Assembly (NCBI GenBank): GCA_017553635.1
Contig: JAFZKN010000021.1
Location: 186,001 to 250,000, forward strand
Origin: Treponema sp.
Lineage (GTDB): Bacteria; Spirochaetota; Spirochaetia; Treponematales; Treponemataceae
Reading direction: 5' to 3'
Length of the DNA: 64,000 nt
In this document: piece after piece, positions 33,813-42,188 of the stretch
Layout: every line of letters begins with the position of its first letter
Position numbering within the stretch: position 1 is the stretch's first letter
Notes under the pieces: model-generated
The model's database searches: none
What the model was told of the DNA's origin: nothing
The model's input: only the letters and a program-made list of their open reading frames with translations
Translations under genes and position numbers: made by a program

Positions 33813-35615
33813 TCAGGTTCTTTTTACAAGTTCAAAAAGCTTTTCACGGGTGATTGCTGTCCATATCGGTCGTCCGTGAGGGCAGTGCGGATCTTCAAGT
33901 TCCAGGGCCTTTTCGCACAGTTCTAAGGCAGTCTGTTCATCAAGATAATATCCGTCTTTTACTGCAGCCTTGCATGCTGTAGTTGCTGCAATATGGTTAA
34001 GGATTTTGTCCGGGGCAGTTTTGTCATCTATAAGGGCTTTTACAAGTTCATCTTCAGAACCTTTCCAGCGTTCATGAACTGCATTTATCTGCCATTTTCC
34101 GTTTCCGATATTTTCAATTAAAAAGCCGGCAGTTGAAAGCGGTTCAGCAACAGATTCAAGATAAGAATCATCAGAAGGAGATTCTGTTTCAAACTCATAC
34201 GGCACTAAAAGCTTTTGCGGCATTGAGTCCGAATTTAGGATTTTATTGTAGAGGATTCGTTCGTGTGCTGCATGCTGATCAATCAAATAAAGTGTATCGT
34301 CTTTTTCTGCAACAAGGAAAACTCCGAGTGCGGTTCCAAGATATTTGACACTTCCGTCTGATATGACATCAGTTTTGCCTGAAGGTGAAAACTGCTTTGA
34401 ATACGAGTTTATTTCTGCGCTTGTCTTTGATCTGTCCATAAAAATAGAGCGCATGTCAGATGATTCATCTGATAAAGCCGATGCAGAAAGCGAAGAACTG
34501 TAACTTTGTGATTTTCCGGAAGATGAATAAGACGGTCTTTTATCTGAGATTCCGCTTTTAAAAAAGTCATTTGTAAATGTATTTTCATAAAAAGATGCGT
34601 CTTCTGAAGAATTTAATGATTTTATAGCATAGCTTCTGTAGAATTTCTGTGTCGTCGTACTTATGCTGTGATGAAGCTCACTTATATCTTTAAATCTTAC
34701 TTCTTTTTTTGCAGGATGAATATTAAAATCTACAAGGTCAGAATTTATCGTAATAAACAGACAGGCTACAGGATGGGTGCCATTTGGAAAATATCCCTGA
34801 CATCCATATTCAATTGCCTGCATGAGTGAATATTCCTGAATTTTTCTGCTGTTCACAAAGATACTTATTTCTTTTCTGTCTGAACGGTAGATAGAAGGAT
34901 CGCAGATAATAAGTTTGTAATTCCACTTTGAATCTGATGCAAAATTTTCAAGTGTAAAGAATAAATCTTTTTTAGAAGAATATGAGCATGCATCTGTAAA
35001 TCGTTTCTGAAGACTGTCTGTCTTTGGTAAATCAAGTTTTAATTCTCCGTCAGAATAAAATCTGAATTCGATATTATAAAACGGAAGCGACTTTTCAATA
35101 AAAGTGTTAAGACACATTTTTCCTTCTGTCGCAGCACGTTTTAAAAACATTCTGCGTGCGGGAAAATTTTCAAAAAGGTTTTCGGCTTTTACAACAGTTC
35201 CTTTTATCGGAGAACATTCTGTTATTTTATTTTTATCGGTTAGACTTGCTTCACACTGATAGTTTCCTGAATTGATTGTAAGGTTTGAAACAGAAGCGAT
35301 GGAAGAGAGTGCTTCACCTCTGAAACCAAGTGTGGTAAGGGAAAGTAAATCCTGTTCTGTAGATATTTTACTTGTTGCGTGAGAGGTTGCGGCAATTTCA
35401 AGATCTTCTTTTGTCATTCCTGAACCGTTATCACTCACACGGATTTTTTCGATTCCTCCATCTGTGATTTCGACTGTTATGGAATCTGCGCCGGAATCGA
35501 TTGCGTTATCCATTAATTCTCTTATGATGGCATTAGGTCTGTCTATTACTTCACCTGCTGCAATTTTTCTTGCAACTTCGGGAGGAAGAACTTTAATACG
35601 ACCTTTTGTGCTCAT
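33813..35615 (-). CDS. mutL: DNA mismatch repair endonuclease MutL
   Basis: The 600-residue product has the GHKL ATPase motifs IRELMDNAIDSGA, VSDNGSGM, TSHATSKI and GFRGEAL, a transducer domain with NIHPAKKEVRF, a disordered Ser-rich linker (about 345-430), and a C-terminal dimerisation/endonuclease domain. The latter has LIDQHAAHERILYN (DQHAxxERxxYE-like) and CPHGRPIW, so a nicking MutL rather than the E. coli type is expected. mutS is not in the window. Its start overlaps the xseB stop by four bases, linking mismatch repair with exonuclease VII, which can degrade the nicked strand. Confidence 0.96.
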   Translation of the reverse strand: MSTKGRIKVLPPEVARKIAAGEVIDRPNAIIRELMDNAIDSGADSITVEITDGGIEKIRVSDNGSGMTKEDLEIAATSHATSKISTEQDLLSLTTLGFRGEALSSIASVSNLTINSGNYQCEASLTDKNKITECSPIKGTVVKAENLFENFPARRMFLKRAATEGKMCLNTFIEKSLPFYNIEFRFYSDGELKLDLPKTDSLQKRFTDACSYSSKKDLFFTLENFASDSKWNYKLIICDPSIYRSDRKEISIFVNSRKIQEYSLMQAIEYGCQGYFPNGTHPVACLFITINSDLVDFNIHPAKKEVRFKDISELHHSISTTTQKFYRSYAIKSLNSSEDASFYENTFTNDFFKSGISDKRPSYSSSGKSQSYSSSLSASALSDESSDMRSIFMDRSKTSAEINSYSKQFSPSGKTDVISDGSVKYLGTALGVFLVAEKDDTLYLIDQHAAHERILYNKILNSDSMPQKLLVPYEFETESPSDDSYLESVAEPLSTAGFLIENIGNGKWQINAVHERWKGSEDELVKALIDDKTAPDKILNHIAATTACKAAVKDGYYLDEQTALELCEKALELEDPHCPHGRPIWTAITREKLFELVKRT

Positions 35616-35890
35616 TGACGTGTTCCTTTAACAGGTTCTCCGCTTGAACCGGTTTCTAAATCTGCATCAGAAAAAAGATCAAGTTCTGGAACTTGAGTTG
35701 AATCAGGAGCCGGCTGATTCATAAGAATCTGAATTTTCCCTTCGATTCTGTCTATTTCTTTTTCCATTCCTTTTGCAAGAGTAATTCCTTCTTCAAACGA
35801 TGAAAGTGCATCTTCAAGAGAAATATCTTTGCTTTTTATCTGTTGTGCTATTTCTTCAAGTCGCTGAAGATTTTTTTCAAAGTTTTTCAT
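35612..35890 (-). CDS. xseB: Exodeoxyribonuclease VII small subunit
   Basis: The 92-residue product contains the XseB helical hairpin FEKNLQRLEEIAQQIKSKDISLEDALSSFEEGITLAK at about 4-40. Several XseB chains bind XseA to form the single-strand exonuclease. The C-terminal 30 residues (DSTQVPELDLFSDAD) are an acidic extension. It begins eight bases after xseA and overlaps mutL by four bases. Confidence 0.93.
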   Translation of the reverse strand: MKNFEKNLQRLEEIAQQIKSKDISLEDALSSFEEGITLAKGMEKEIDRIEGKIQILMNQPAPDSTQVPELDLFSDADLETGSSGEPVKGTRQ

Positions 35891-35898
35891 GTTAACTC

Positions 35899-37116
35899 CT
35901 ATAAGCCTGTTACGGAAGCTTCGATTGTTCCGTTTGCAGGAATTATTTCGATTTGAGCACCAAGTTTTGTGTCTGATGGTCCTCTGATTATTTTTCCGGT
36001 CTGCCTGTCCCTTACCATAGAGTAGCCTTTTGCGAGAATCAGTTTAGGACTGGATGCTTCGAGAATGTCTGCAAGTTTTTCGATGTAAACTCTTGTGTCC
36101 TTTAATCTTTGACTCATGTTCTGGAGAAGTTCTTCTTTTGCATTATCAAATCTGAAAAGCAAAGGCTGTTCAATTGTTCTGAAGCGGTTTTCAAGGTTAT
36201 CAAGAGAAAACTGTTTTACAGTCGATTTTAAATTTTCAATCCTGAATTTTATAGCTGAATAAAATTCTTCCTGTTTGTTCTGAAGATAAGATATTACATC
36301 TGACTTTAACGGTGTACAGAATTCTGCGGCGGCGGACGGGGTAGAAGCCCTTTTGTCGGCTGCAAAATCGCACAAAGCCCAGTCGATTTCGTGACCGACT
36401 GCACTTATTACAGGGATTTCTGATGAGGCAACAGATCTTACGACAATCTCTTCGCTGAACGGTAAAAGGTCTTCAAGTGACCCGCCGCCGCGGCCTACGA
36501 TAAGGACATCACACATTTTAAAACGGTTTGCGGTCTTGATCTGATTTGCGATAGACGGAGCTGCATCGGCTCCCTGTACGATACAGGGAAAAATCGTAAT
36601 TGAAACTACAGGATTTCTTCGTCTTATAATCTGCATGATGTCTCGGAGGGCTGCACCGGTTGCGCTTGTTACGACGCCTACGGTTTTCGGGAAAAGAGGA
36701 AGCGGTTTTTTTCTGCTTTCATCAAAAAGGCCTTCCTGTGCAAGCATTCTCTTTCGTTTTTCGAGCATCATAAGGATATTGCCTTCACCGGCAAGTTCCA
36801 TTGTATTTATGACAATCGAATAAGTTCCTCTTGGTTCATAAACGTCGAGACTACCTGTACATCTGACAAGCATTCCGTCTTTAGGAATAAAATTCAACTG
36901 ACTTGCACGGAATTTAAACATTACGGCATTTATCTGGCATTTATCGTCTTTGAGTGAAAAATACAGGTGACCTGTGGAATTTGGTCTGTAATTTGAGATT
37001 TCGCCTTCAATTGTGAGGCATGGAAACGATTCCTGGAGCATATTTTTGAGTACGCCGTTAATCTGTGATACTGTATAGACTATCTGCTCAGGCTTTATAA
37101 GCTGTTCCATTTCCAT
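35899..37116 (-). CDS. xseA: Exodeoxyribonuclease VII large subunit
   Basis: The 405-residue product has the N-terminal OB fold (IVYTVSQINGVLKNML, LTIEGEISNYRPNSTGHLYFSLKD), the catalytic core with VGVVTSATGAALRDIMQIIRRR and DVLIVGRGGGSLEDLLPFSEE, VISAVGHEIDWALCDFAADKRASTPSAAAE, and a coiled-coil tail. A TTG start at 37176 would add 20 atypical residues. ATG at 37114-37116 (MEMEQLIKPE) is preferred because a full promoter ends seven bases before it. No ribosome site is present, so leaderless translation is likely. First gene of xseA-xseB-mutL. Confidence 0.95.
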   Translation of the reverse strand: MEMEQLIKPEQIVYTVSQINGVLKNMLQESFPCLTIEGEISNYRPNSTGHLYFSLKDDKCQINAVMFKFRASQLNFIPKDGMLVRCTGSLDVYEPRGTYSIVINTMELAGEGNILMMLEKRKRMLAQEGLFDESRKKPLPLFPKTVGVVTSATGAALRDIMQIIRRRNPVVSITIFPCIVQGADAAPSIANQIKTANRFKMCDVLIVGRGGGSLEDLLPFSEEIVVRSVASSEIPVISAVGHEIDWALCDFAADKRASTPSAAAEFCTPLKSDVISYLQNKQEEFYSAIKFRIENLKSTVKQFSLDNLENRFRTIEQPLLFRFDNAKEELLQNMSQRLKDTRVYIEKLADILEASSPKLILAKGYSMVRDRQTGKIIRGPSDTKLGAQIEIIPANGTIEASVTGL

Positions 37117-37123
37117 AGCACTG

Positions 37124-37152
37124 ATTTTATACAATCCAATTAACTTATTCAA
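37124..37152 (-). promoter_or_regulatory. Candidate leaderless promoter of xseA-xseB-mutL
   Basis: Minus-strand TTGAAT (37147-37152), exactly 17 bases, TAAAAT (37124-37129), then seven bases to the ATG at 37116. It interlocks with the divergent promoter. Confidence 0.6.
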
Positions 37153-37168
37153 CTGAAAAACCGATATT
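37140..37168 (+). promoter_or_regulatory. Candidate leaderless promoter of the spiro-SPASM gene
   Basis: TTAACT (37140-37145), 17 bases, GATATT (37163-37168), then seven bases to the ATG at 37176. Its -35 region overlaps that of the divergent xseA promoter, so polymerase could occupy only one at a time. Confidence 0.45.
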
Positions 37169-37175
37169 TGAAGCA

Positions 37176-38792
37176 ATGAAAAGTCTGATTATTTTATTTG
37201 CCGCAGATTGCGGCGGTTATGGTTTTGAAAAGTCGTTTGACTCAAAAAGTGCCTTCTTTAAGACTCTCGAATGGGCCTCTGAAATTAAGTCTGATGGCGA
37301 TATATGTGTTTTCTGCACTACGGAAAACAAAAATGAGGTAAATTTACAGGTTTCAGATTTTAAAGCTGAATCAGGCTTTAAAAACAGCATTTTTCTTGCA
37401 GAAGAAGAACTCTGGGACAATACAAAACTGTTTAAAAACCTCTGGAATTATGCAGATAAAGCAAAGGCAGATTATGTAATTTACAATTATGCTTTCTGTC
37501 CGTTTTTAAATATTGAACTTACAGAAAAACTTATTTCTACTCACGAAGAATACAAAAGTGAATACAGCTTTGCAGACGGATATCCATATGGTGTCTGTCC
37601 GGAAATGATGGATAAAGGACTTTTAAAAATCCTTGCAGAATTAATTAAGACAAAAGATGATCTTAAAGATAAACTCGTTTGTAAAACTTCTGTCTTTGAT
37701 CTTTTAAATACGGACATCAATTCATTTGAAATCGAAACAGAAATTTCTGACATTGACTGGCGTCTTTACAGATTTGATTTTACATGTGACAGAAAAGAAA
37801 ACTATATAGCATGTTCAGAATTATATAAATCCTTTGTTTCAATGCCAGAAGAAGATAAAAAAAATGTTCAGAAAGTAATCGGTCTTGCTTCTGAAAACGT
37901 AAAGGTTTTAAAGACAGTTCCTGCGTTTTTTAACATTCAGATTGAAACAGATGTTTTGTCAGAAAGCCCGTACAGTGCTTATACAAAATTCCGCGATAAA
38001 TCTAAACAGAGAATGAATTTTTCGGATTTTAAAAATCTTGTAAAGCAGATTGACGGAATAAACCCAGATGCAGTTGTAAGTCTTTCTCTCTGGGGTGAAT
38101 GCGTAATGCATCCTGATTTCTTTGCTTTTGCAGAAGAAGTTGTAAAATATGAAGGCTTGAGTCTTTTGATTGAAACTTCAGGAATTAATTACAGCGATGA
38201 AAAAATAAAATCTGCGCTTTTCAAATTAAAGGAATGCTGTAAAAATATCAGACAGAGAAGAAACGGTTACAGCCCTGTAATGTGGATTGTAAGTGTTGAT
38301 GCAATGAGCCAGAAAATCTACGAAGACATTCATCCTGGAATGCAGCTTGTTAATGCAATTGAATCTGTAAAGCTTTTAAACTCGATTTTTTCAGGTGATG
38401 TATATTCGCAGTTTTTAAGACTTAAGCAGAACGAAGATGAGCTTGAAAGTTTTTTCAGGACATATAAAGAAAAAGATTCTGTTTCGGGTGGAAATTTTAT
38501 AATTCAAAAATATGATGATATGTGCAAAAAACTTCCTGACTGCAAGAGTGCAGACCTTTCTCCTGTAGACAGACTTCCGTGCTGGCATTTAAGACGTGAT
38601 ATGAACATCCTTTCAAATGGAGATGTATGCATCTGTAAAAATAAATCTTTTGAAAAATCTGTTGGAAATGTATTTACCGGTTCTGTAAAAGAAGCATGGG
38701 AAGCAATGGATCCATATCTCGAAATGCAGATAAAAAAAGATTACTCTAATGATTGTGAGGCATGCGATGAATTCTATACCTTCAATTTTTAA
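37176..38792 (+). CDS. Spiro-SPASM protein: radical-SAM-like protein without the radical-SAM cysteines
   Basis: The 538-residue product has an N-terminal nucleotidyltransferase-like domain (about 1-200; ILFAADCGGYGFEKSF, then DYVIYNYAFCPFLN). A radical-SAM-like barrel follows (about 250-450). Its first strand, FNIQIETDVLSESPYSAYTKF, sits where CxxxCxxC belongs but has no cysteine. SLWGECVMHPDFFAF matches the GEP-type second motif. The C-terminal SPASM domain (about 468-531) keeps its cysteines: PCWHLRR, GDVCICKNKSF and NDCEACDEF. Spirochaetes have a dedicated family of this type. It leads a run of sugar genes, so a maturation or glycan role is inferred. Confidence 0.82.
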   Translation: MKSLIILFAADCGGYGFEKSFDSKSAFFKTLEWASEIKSDGDICVFCTTENKNEVNLQVSDFKAESGFKNSIFLAEEELWDNTKLFKNLWNYADKAKADYVIYNYAFCPFLNIELTEKLISTHEEYKSEYSFADGYPYGVCPEMMDKGLLKILAELIKTKDDLKDKLVCKTSVFDLLNTDINSFEIETEISDIDWRLYRFDFTCDRKENYIACSELYKSFVSMPEEDKKNVQKVIGLASENVKVLKTVPAFFNIQIETDVLSESPYSAYTKFRDKSKQRMNFSDFKNLVKQIDGINPDAVVSLSLWGECVMHPDFFAFAEEVVKYEGLSLLIETSGINYSDEKIKSALFKLKECCKNIRQRRNGYSPVMWIVSVDAMSQKIYEDIHPGMQLVNAIESVKLLNSIFSGDVYSQFLRLKQNEDELESFFRTYKEKDSVSGGNFIIQKYDDMCKKLPDCKSADLSPVDRLPCWHLRRDMNILSNGDVCICKNKSFEKSVGNVFTGSVKEAWEAMDPYLEMQIKKDYSNDCEACDEFYTFNF

Positions 38793-39723
38793 TGAAAGAG
38801 AAATCAACAGAACTATACTCGGTGGAAAAAGAAATTCTGCAGAAGCAAAAATGGATGTTTCTGTAATTCTTTTAAATAGCGGTGGAAGTCATTTAAGGCT
38901 TCAGAATTTAGAAAATCTTCAGAACTGCGGATTTGAAAAAGTTATTTCGATGGAAACAAATTCCGAAAACTACAACTTTGAAGATTTTATAAATAAATTT
39001 CCGAATACAAAATTTATAATTCCGCAGGAAAAGGTTACTGACGGAGATTTAATTAATATAGGAATGGCAGAAACTGATTCAAAATATGTACTTGTTCTAA
39101 GAGATACGATTCAGATTTCAAGTTTTATCCTTACTTCAAATACAGCACAGAAATTAATTGAAAAAGATGCTTTCTGTTATGTTCCGAGAATGGCAATTGA
39201 TGAAAAAAGTCTCTCAGTCAATTTTATGCCTTCTGTACAGAAAGGAGTTTTTAAAGTAGATTCAACTCCGACTGTAACTGATATGCTTACGACTCTTTAT
39301 CCACTTGATTATATCGGAATGTATAACCGTCAGAAATTTATTCAGCTTGGTGGATTTGATTATACAATCGAAAGCCCTTACTGGCAGAATCTTGATCTGG
39401 CTTTCAGAGCATGGCTTTGGGGCGAAAAAATTCATGTTACGACAGGTTTTCAGATTTCTTATTCTGGAGAATCTCCTGTTGAAGATACGACAAGTAATCT
39501 GAGCCAGTTCAGGTTTTATCTTAAAAATCTTGCTCCGGTTTTTAAACTTGATCACGGTGAACTTCCGAAATCCGCATTTTTAAGAACTTTAAGACGTTCT
39601 CCATGCGGTTTTATTGAAACACTGCATCAGTTTAATGACGCAGTTTCATGGACTCAGAAAAATCAGTATAGATTTAAAATGGACGCAGCAGCATTGATCA
39701 GCTCCTGGGGTGAAATAAAATGA
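38749..39723 (+). CDS. Glycosyltransferase-like protein (GT-A/GT2 fold, divergent)
   Basis: The 324-residue product shows a GT-A pattern: MDVSVILLNSGGSHLRLQNLENLQNCGF (about 35-62), then NIGMAETDSKYVLVLRDTI (in place of a DxD strand), and a galactosyltransferase-like acceptor region DYIGMYNRQKFIQLGGFDYTIESPYWQNLDLAFRAWLWGEKIH. The metal-binding DxD is not obvious (LRDT). It overlaps the spiro-SPASM gene by 44 bases; ATG at 38767 is an alternative, shorter start. The stop overlaps the next start (ATGA). Probably transfers a sugar in the same pathway; donor and acceptor unknown. Confidence 0.72.
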   Translation: MIVRHAMNSIPSIFNEREINRTILGGKRNSAEAKMDVSVILLNSGGSHLRLQNLENLQNCGFEKVISMETNSENYNFEDFINKFPNTKFIIPQEKVTDGDLINIGMAETDSKYVLVLRDTIQISSFILTSNTAQKLIEKDAFCYVPRMAIDEKSLSVNFMPSVQKGVFKVDSTPTVTDMLTTLYPLDYIGMYNRQKFIQLGGFDYTIESPYWQNLDLAFRAWLWGEKIHVTTGFQISYSGESPVEDTTSNLSQFRFYLKNLAPVFKLDHGELPKSAFLRTLRRSPCGFIETLHQFNDAVSWTQKNQYRFKMDAAALISSWGEIK

Positions 39724-42188
39724 AAACCATCGTTATAGTCCAGTGCCGCTTATCTTCTTCAAGATTACCTCAAAAGGCTTTGTATACCATTGATAAAAAG
39801 AATGTTTTGACATGGGTACTTGAAGCTATGAAAAAAGTTGAAGCAGATGATTATTTTGTTGCATGTGATTATGACTCTGCGAATGGGCTGTCAGAAACTG
39901 TAAAGTCATGCGGCTATAAACTTTTTGCCGGTGATAAAGACGATGTTTTAAACCGGTTCTGTAAACTTATTGAAAAAGAAAATCCTGATATAGTTTTAAG
40001 GGCAACTGCAGACAATCCGTTTTTATTTTATGATGCAGCATCTTCTTTATTAAAATTATATACGAAAAAATATTACTACGACACAGACTATATTACATAT
40101 AAGGGACTTCCTCATGGTTCTGGAATTGAAATATTTAAAGCTTCTTCACTATTAAAGGCTCAAGTATTGACAGATTCTCCTTATGATCACGAACATGTAG
40201 GTCCGTCCCTTTACAACCATCGTGACATTTTTAACTGTCTTTTTCTTGATAGTCCTCAGGAATATAATTACCCTGAACTACGAACAACAATAGATACATA
40301 TGCAGATTATATTAGAGCCTGTGACGTCGTGGATTTTCTAAAGAAAAAAAATATCGACTCTCCATATAGAGCATGTGATATCGTAACTGCGTTAAGTACG
40401 GCAGAAATTGCAAAAAAAATTTTATATATTCCAAGTGTAAAAAAAGGACAGGGGACAGGACACTTCAGACGCTGTGTTGAACTTGCTCAAAAAACAAAGG
40501 GATGTGTTTTTCTTGAAGATATAAAAGAAAGAATAGACTTGAAAAGCCTTACAGAAAACTTTGATGGAAAAAGAATTATTACAAAGCTTCCGCTAAAAGA
40601 TGAATATGATCTTATTGTCTGCGATTTATTCAGCATGACAAAAAAAGAAGCAGAAACCTATGCATCTCTCGGAAAAACAGTTTTCCTTGATGAAGGAAGT
40701 AAATTTTACAATTATTCTGATTATCTTCTTGATATAATTCCTTCGTATAAATTAAAGAGAAGGGCAAATCTTGTTGATCCGCTTTTTATTTCTAAACCAA
40801 TAAAAGTAAAAGAAGAATATCCTGTAAATTCAGCCGTTAAAAATGTTCTTATTGCCTTTGGTGGAGAAGATCCGGCAGATCTTTCAGAAATGGTTTTAGA
40901 TTCGCTCAAGAATTTTGAAATCAATATCACTGCGGTTTCTCATAAAGATTTAAGTAAATTGAATATTACAGAAACGACAAAGGCTAATATCGTGGTTACG
41001 CAGAATATTACAAATCTTAAGGATGCTCTTTATCATTATGATCTTGTAATTACTCATTATGGACTTACTGCTTTTGAATGTGTTATGAGTCGTACGCCTG
41101 TTTTACTATGTGCAACTTCGTCGCTTCATAAAAAACTTTCTGACAATTATGGATTTTACTGTCTCAAAAAAAAGCAGATAAATGAAAAAGAATTTGAAAA
41201 AATCTTTTCGGATATCAGCATTTTAAAAGTAAACAGAGAAAAAGAAGAACATCAGAATCATCATCTTTCAGAATTTATTTTAAATCTTGCAGAAGCTTCA
41301 AAATACTCGTGTCCTTTGTGCGGTCACAAAGGTATTCATGATAAAATTCTTTTTAGAACGGAACATCATACTTTTAGAAAATGTTCGAAGTGTTCGATGA
41401 ACTATATTTCCTTTTCTGATGACAGTGAAAAGGTAAAATATACAAAATCTTATTTTGCAGATGAATATAAAAACCAGTACGGAAGAACTTATCTTGAAGA
41501 TTTTGATGCAATCAAAAAAAACTGCATTCGCCGTATTGAAAATATAGAAAAGCTTTATAAAAAATCATCTCTTAAACCTTCGAAAAATATCCTTGATATA
41601 GGATGCGCTTATGGACCGTTTTTATCAGCTGCGTCTGATGCATCATGGACACCTTTTGGAACAGATATAGCAGAAGATGCCGTAAAATACGTAAATGAAA
41701 AACTGGGATTTAAAGCCGTAAAGGCATTTTTTGCCGACATCGATTTACAGAAAGAATTTGGAATTGATAAACTTGATGCTGTTACGATGTGGTATGTAAT
41801 TGAACATGTAAAAGATTTAAATTCAACCTTAAAAGCCATAAACGGATTATTAAAAGCGGGTGGAATTTTTGCTTTTTCAACACCTGATGCAGGCGGTCTT
41901 TCTGCCCGTACAAATAAAGAAGGTTTTTATCTTTCAAGTCCTAAAGACCATTACACACTCTGGAAACAGAAGAAGACTGAAAAGTATCTTAAAAGATTTG
42001 GTTTCAAGGTTATTAAGACTTATGCAACAGGAATTCATCCAGAAAGGCATCCGTTTATAAAAAGGCATAATCTTTCTGAACAAAGTATTATCTATAAAAT
42101 AATTAAATTTTTAATCACAATAAACAAATATGGCGATACTTATGAAGTGTATTGCCGTAAAACAGGTGGGATAAAAGATGGAGAGTAA
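39720..42188 (+). CDS. Trifunctional fusion: SpsF-like cytidylyltransferase, PseG-like hydrolase, SAM methyltransferase
   Basis: The 822-residue protein contains three enzymes. Residues 1-230 form an SpsF/NeuA-type nucleotidyltransferase (IVQCRLSSSRLPQKAL, DVLNRFCKLI, LRATADNPF, DYITYKGLPHGSGIEIF). Residues about 232-510 resemble PseG UDP-sugar hydrolase (GQGTGHFRRCVELAQ, IVTQNITNLKDALYHYDLVITHYGLTAFECV). Residues about 515-822 have a zinc ribbon (CPLCG ... CSKC) and a class I methyltransferase (NILDIGCAYGPFL, DAVTMWYVIEHV). SpsF and PseG activities belong to nonulosonic-acid or spore-coat-type sugar synthesis. The fusion suggests an O- or N-methylated acidic sugar; this is inference. ATGA overlap with the upstream gene. 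Confidence 0.85.
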   Translation: MKTIVIVQCRLSSSRLPQKALYTIDKKNVLTWVLEAMKKVEADDYFVACDYDSANGLSETVKSCGYKLFAGDKDDVLNRFCKLIEKENPDIVLRATADNPFLFYDAASSLLKLYTKKYYYDTDYITYKGLPHGSGIEIFKASSLLKAQVLTDSPYDHEHVGPSLYNHRDIFNCLFLDSPQEYNYPELRTTIDTYADYIRACDVVDFLKKKNIDSPYRACDIVTALSTAEIAKKILYIPSVKKGQGTGHFRRCVELAQKTKGCVFLEDIKERIDLKSLTENFDGKRIITKLPLKDEYDLIVCDLFSMTKKEAETYASLGKTVFLDEGSKFYNYSDYLLDIIPSYKLKRRANLVDPLFISKPIKVKEEYPVNSAVKNVLIAFGGEDPADLSEMVLDSLKNFEINITAVSHKDLSKLNITETTKANIVVTQNITNLKDALYHYDLVITHYGLTAFECVMSRTPVLLCATSSLHKKLSDNYGFYCLKKKQINEKEFEKIFSDISILKVNREKEEHQNHHLSEFILNLAEASKYSCPLCGHKGIHDKILFRTEHHTFRKCSKCSMNYISFSDDSEKVKYTKSYFADEYKNQYGRTYLEDFDAIKKNCIRRIENIEKLYKKSSLKPSKNILDIGCAYGPFLSAASDASWTPFGTDIAEDAVKYVNEKLGFKAVKAFFADIDLQKEFGIDKLDAVTMWYVIEHVKDLNSTLKAINGLLKAGGIFAFSTPDAGGLSARTNKEGFYLSSPKDHYTLWKQKKTEKYLKRFGFKVIKTYATGIHPERHPFIKRHNLSEQSIIYKIIKFLITINKYGDTYEVYCRKTGGIKDGE

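Noticed and set aside
37117..37176. TTG start extending XseA by 20 residues.
   Set aside because: The extension is not family-like and would cross the promoter; ATG at 37116 fits.
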